A DNA stretch of 22,011 nt. Origin: Emmonsiellopsis sp. PD_33 (Eukaryota; Ascomycota; Eurotiomycetes; Onygenales; Ajellomycetaceae). The notes beneath the pieces are model-generated. The model was not told where the DNA came from. It searched no databases and saw only the letters and a list, made by a program, of their open reading frames with translations. The stretch lies in assembly GCA_032988165.1 (NCBI GenBank), contig JANTQF010000474.1, forward strand, positions 1-22,011. The letters run 5' to 3'. Below, piece after piece: positions 20,241-22,011 of this stretch. Each line of letters begins with the position of its first letter. The first letter of the stretch is position 1. The translations under genes were made by a program, and so were the position numbers.

Positions 20241-21489
20241 ATCTTCAGTAGTTTTATCATCATCAACCTTAGTAGTTATATTCTATTAGATAGAAATATT
20301 GAGGTTAATAGCTTTATTACTCCTGCTGTTTTTCATATTATTTCAGATCTCAAGGTTAAGCTAGAGCTACCTATAATACTTCAGATTTATAACTCTAGTC
20401 AGCTAAATTTCATGGAGGATATATTCATTCAGGCTAAAAGTACTCTGGCTGTGAAGTATGTTTCTGCAACTAATATGACTACTATATCTAATATTATTAT
20501 GATAGTCTTATCTTTTCATCCTTAGTTAAGCCCTGAGGCCATCAGTTCCTCTAAGTATATAGGAGCTAGTATTAGCTTTAATAGCTTATCTTTATTTACC
20601 ATCATCATTTACACTACTTATTATGATATACCCACTAATTATTCTAATTATATTTTTAAAATCATCATCAAAATCTATAAGAGTTATAGTAATAATGGAT
20701 GTCTTGAGTTTAGAGTCTTCAGCATCTATTATATCTTCTCAGAATCTTTATGTTGAAGCTGTATCTCTCTATTATATATTAAAAATTTGATTTCTATTAG
20801 TAATGATACTATTAGATTTTTTACCTATAGAGAGAAGAAATCTCTCATCATAATTACTAAGTAGTTTACCTACTTAAATAATATTAGTATCTCTACTATC
20901 TCTAGCTCTAATCCTACTAACTTAGTAACCTCTATTTAATATATCTTCTTACCTAGTCTTTTACTTTATATTTACTGACTTGCTTCTTCTTCCCTTCAGT
21001 GATAGAGCCACCAAGTGGTGTAAAGTCTCTATTACTATAACTTTAAGTGCCTCTCAGATTGCTACCTTCTTTACTAATAAACCTCTATTAATTCTATTAA
21101 GGTCTCTACTCATATCACTGTCTACTGCTGAAGATGGAGGAGATGTGAGGGTAGATACTAATAAAGAAAAAGAGAAAGATAATGAAGATACTATATTGAG
21201 TAAGCTATCCCTATATATATTAGATTAGATTATAGAGTCTTTAAAGAAGAGAAAGAGATCATGCTCTCTAAGTTCATTTCTATCTGATGCTGAATCTTTA
21301 ATATCTTCTGGGAATTCAAGCTCAGAAGATGAGGTCTCTATTATCTTCTCTAATGATGATCAGGAGGACTCTAACATTAAGAATACTTCTTCTTCTTCTA
21401 ATAGTGATACTAATAAATCTTCTATAGGGTCTTTGAAGAGGAAGAGGTAGATAGTTCTTAATTATAGAGTTTCATTCTTTAGCCCCTAA
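20241..21489 (+). pseudogene. Second Helitron-linked frame, unknown protein with acidic Ser-rich, basic-tipped C-terminus
   Basis: A phase-0 frame (about 20241-20936) reads with few stops: DRNIEVNSFITPAVFHIISDLKV, ILQIYNSSQLNFMEDIFIQA, NNGCLEFRVFSIYYIFSESLC, TIRFFTYREKKSLIIIT. A phase-1 frame then runs from about 20929 to TAA 21487-21489: DRATKWCKVSITITLSASQIATF, AEDGGDVRVDTNKEKEKDNED, SLKKRKRS, a long Ser/Asp/Glu stretch, and SLKRKR near the end. The two could be exons: an intron 20861-20999 (GTAGTT to CTTCAG) joins the phases, but this is only one option. It lies directly downstream of RepHel on the same strand and shares its mutation pattern. Some helitrons carry extra proteins (RPA-like, OTU protease), but I recognise neither here. 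The KRKR/acidic tail suggests a nuclear protein. Confidence 0.5.
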
Positions 21490-21545
21490 TCTGGTATTTT
21501 ATAGGCTTACCCTATAGTATTTCATTTTGTAGTAGGTTAGGGGCT
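21481..21545 (+). other. Nested inverted repeat / hairpin at the right end of the AT-rich block
   Basis: The outer stem AGCCCCTAA (21481-21489) pairs with TTAGGGGCT (21537-21545). Inside is a 6-bp stem TATAGG/CCTATA with a 5-base loop. A T7 run follows. The left arm contains the stop codon of the preceding frame. Helitron 3' ends carry a hairpin near the terminus, so this may mark the end region; it could also be a transcript-end structure. Confidence 0.6.
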
Positions 21546-22011
21546 TTTTTTGACCTCTGAGGTTATTTTTCATTCAGTTTAGGCCTTAACATAGGACTCC
21601 AATTGATCATGTGACTTTGAATTGCTAAGGGATAGCTTGATGAATAAAAAGGTGACATGTGGATGCACAGCACTGTAAACTGGAACTTGTTGTATGTATG
21701 CATGCTCAGATGCCAATTTAGGTTTCCACTATGTTCAATGAGAAATATTTTTGTTTTGCTCTTGTAAACTCTTCCCAGTGAAAGTACATATAAAGTTCTA
21801 AATGCGCAGTATGTAACAAGTATGCTATTTATACAAAGAAATTGGAAGCTATCATCTTATCGTACATTATTTCCTAATATCACCCAACCATCCCCTTCCC
21901 ATATCACCACCGAATCAGTTGGTTTATTGCACCTGGGGATGGACAGTTTCTAAACACCGCTCCAGCAGTTTCCCCCCATGCGTGTATAACACATACATAC
22001 CCATTCCCAAA
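21546..22011. other. Right flank returning to normal composition, no gene seen
   Basis: From about 21600 TpG/CpA are frequent again (CATGTGGATGCACAGCA), and CpG reappears at about 21805 and in the last 200 bases. No open frame or motif is supportable. It is probably intergenic host sequence. Confidence 0.55.

Larger units (their letters stand above)
2600..21560 (+). mobile_element. Degenerate autonomous Helitron (outer element; termini not resolved)
   Basis: The element is recognised from its Rep-helicase gene (3543-5739 and 17117-20125), which shows the helitron domain order: Cys-rich N-terminus, helitron N-terminal domain, Rep with HUH region and two-Tyr motif, then SF1/Pif1-type helicase ending in its last motif. 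The stated ends are approximate: they are where the AT-rich sequence fades into flanking sequence. I could not fix a 5'-TC or a 3'-CTRR end; a hairpin at 21481-21545 may lie near the 3' end. A second decayed frame (about 20241-21489) follows RepHel. An 11.4-kb LTR retrotransposon is inserted in the Rep domain. The element cannot be active. Confidence 0.8.
2405..21803. other. CpG-free, AT-rich mutated compartment
   Basis: Reading the + strand, I found no CG dinucleotide between the CpG near 2404 and the next near 21805, although G and C are still common. CpT/ApG is the most frequent remaining cytosine context; CpA/TpG is reduced but still present. Coding frames inside keep their register for kilobases but carry many TAG, TAA and TGA codons at expected Gln, Arg and Trp positions. 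The edges of real mutation are less sharp than the CpG-free span, because the outermost few hundred bases may simply be AT-rich intergenic sequence. Confidence 0.85.

Overview
The window looks like a filamentous ascomycete (Pezizomycotina-like) nuclear genome with two compartments. The ends (about 1-2400 and 21800-22011) have ordinary base composition with normal CpG. The left end carries the 3' end of one gene and one complete intron-less small gene. The middle (about 2405-21800) is strongly AT-rich, and I found no CpG in it on reading. Its coding frames are riddled with TAG, TAA and TGA, and its conserved motifs are altered almost only by C-to-T and G-to-A changes. This is the mark of a repeat-targeted cytosine mutation process (RIP-like, or methylation followed by deamination). 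The species cannot be named from the sequence.

The AT-rich block is a nest of two dead transposons, both on the + strand. The outer one is an autonomous Helitron. Its Rep-helicase gene (RepHel) runs from about 3543 to the stop at 20125 and has a probable 80-nt intron at 5290-5369. A second decayed reading frame of unknown function (about 20241-21489) follows it. A complete Ty3/Gypsy-type LTR retrotransposon (5740-17114, 11.4 kb) interrupts RepHel inside the conserved motif just upstream of the HUH region. The retroelement is flanked by a CTGT duplication, and removing it with one copy of the duplication restores the helitron frame.

The retrotransposon has near-identical-length LTRs (317 and 319 bp) that differ only by transitions plus a few terminal indels, a primer-binding site and a polypurine tract. 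Gag plus protease lie in one frame (about 6230-9058). A T-TTA-AAT heptamer sits in the right register for a -1 shift into the RT-RNase H-integrase frame (to about 12684). Beyond pol, where such elements usually end, there are 4.1 kb more. This holds a third, 945-codon decayed frame (13090-15927). Its spacing of His, His and Arg, with an Asn where Asp would be one transition away, fits a 2-oxoglutarate/Fe(II) oxygenase of the phytanoyl-CoA dioxygenase-like fold. If correct, it is an accessory gene carried by a retroelement in a genome that destroys CpG. This is the most interesting item in the window and is an inference from motif geometry.

No tRNA, rRNA or CRISPR array was seen. The region 21546-22011 returns towards normal composition and shows no gene.
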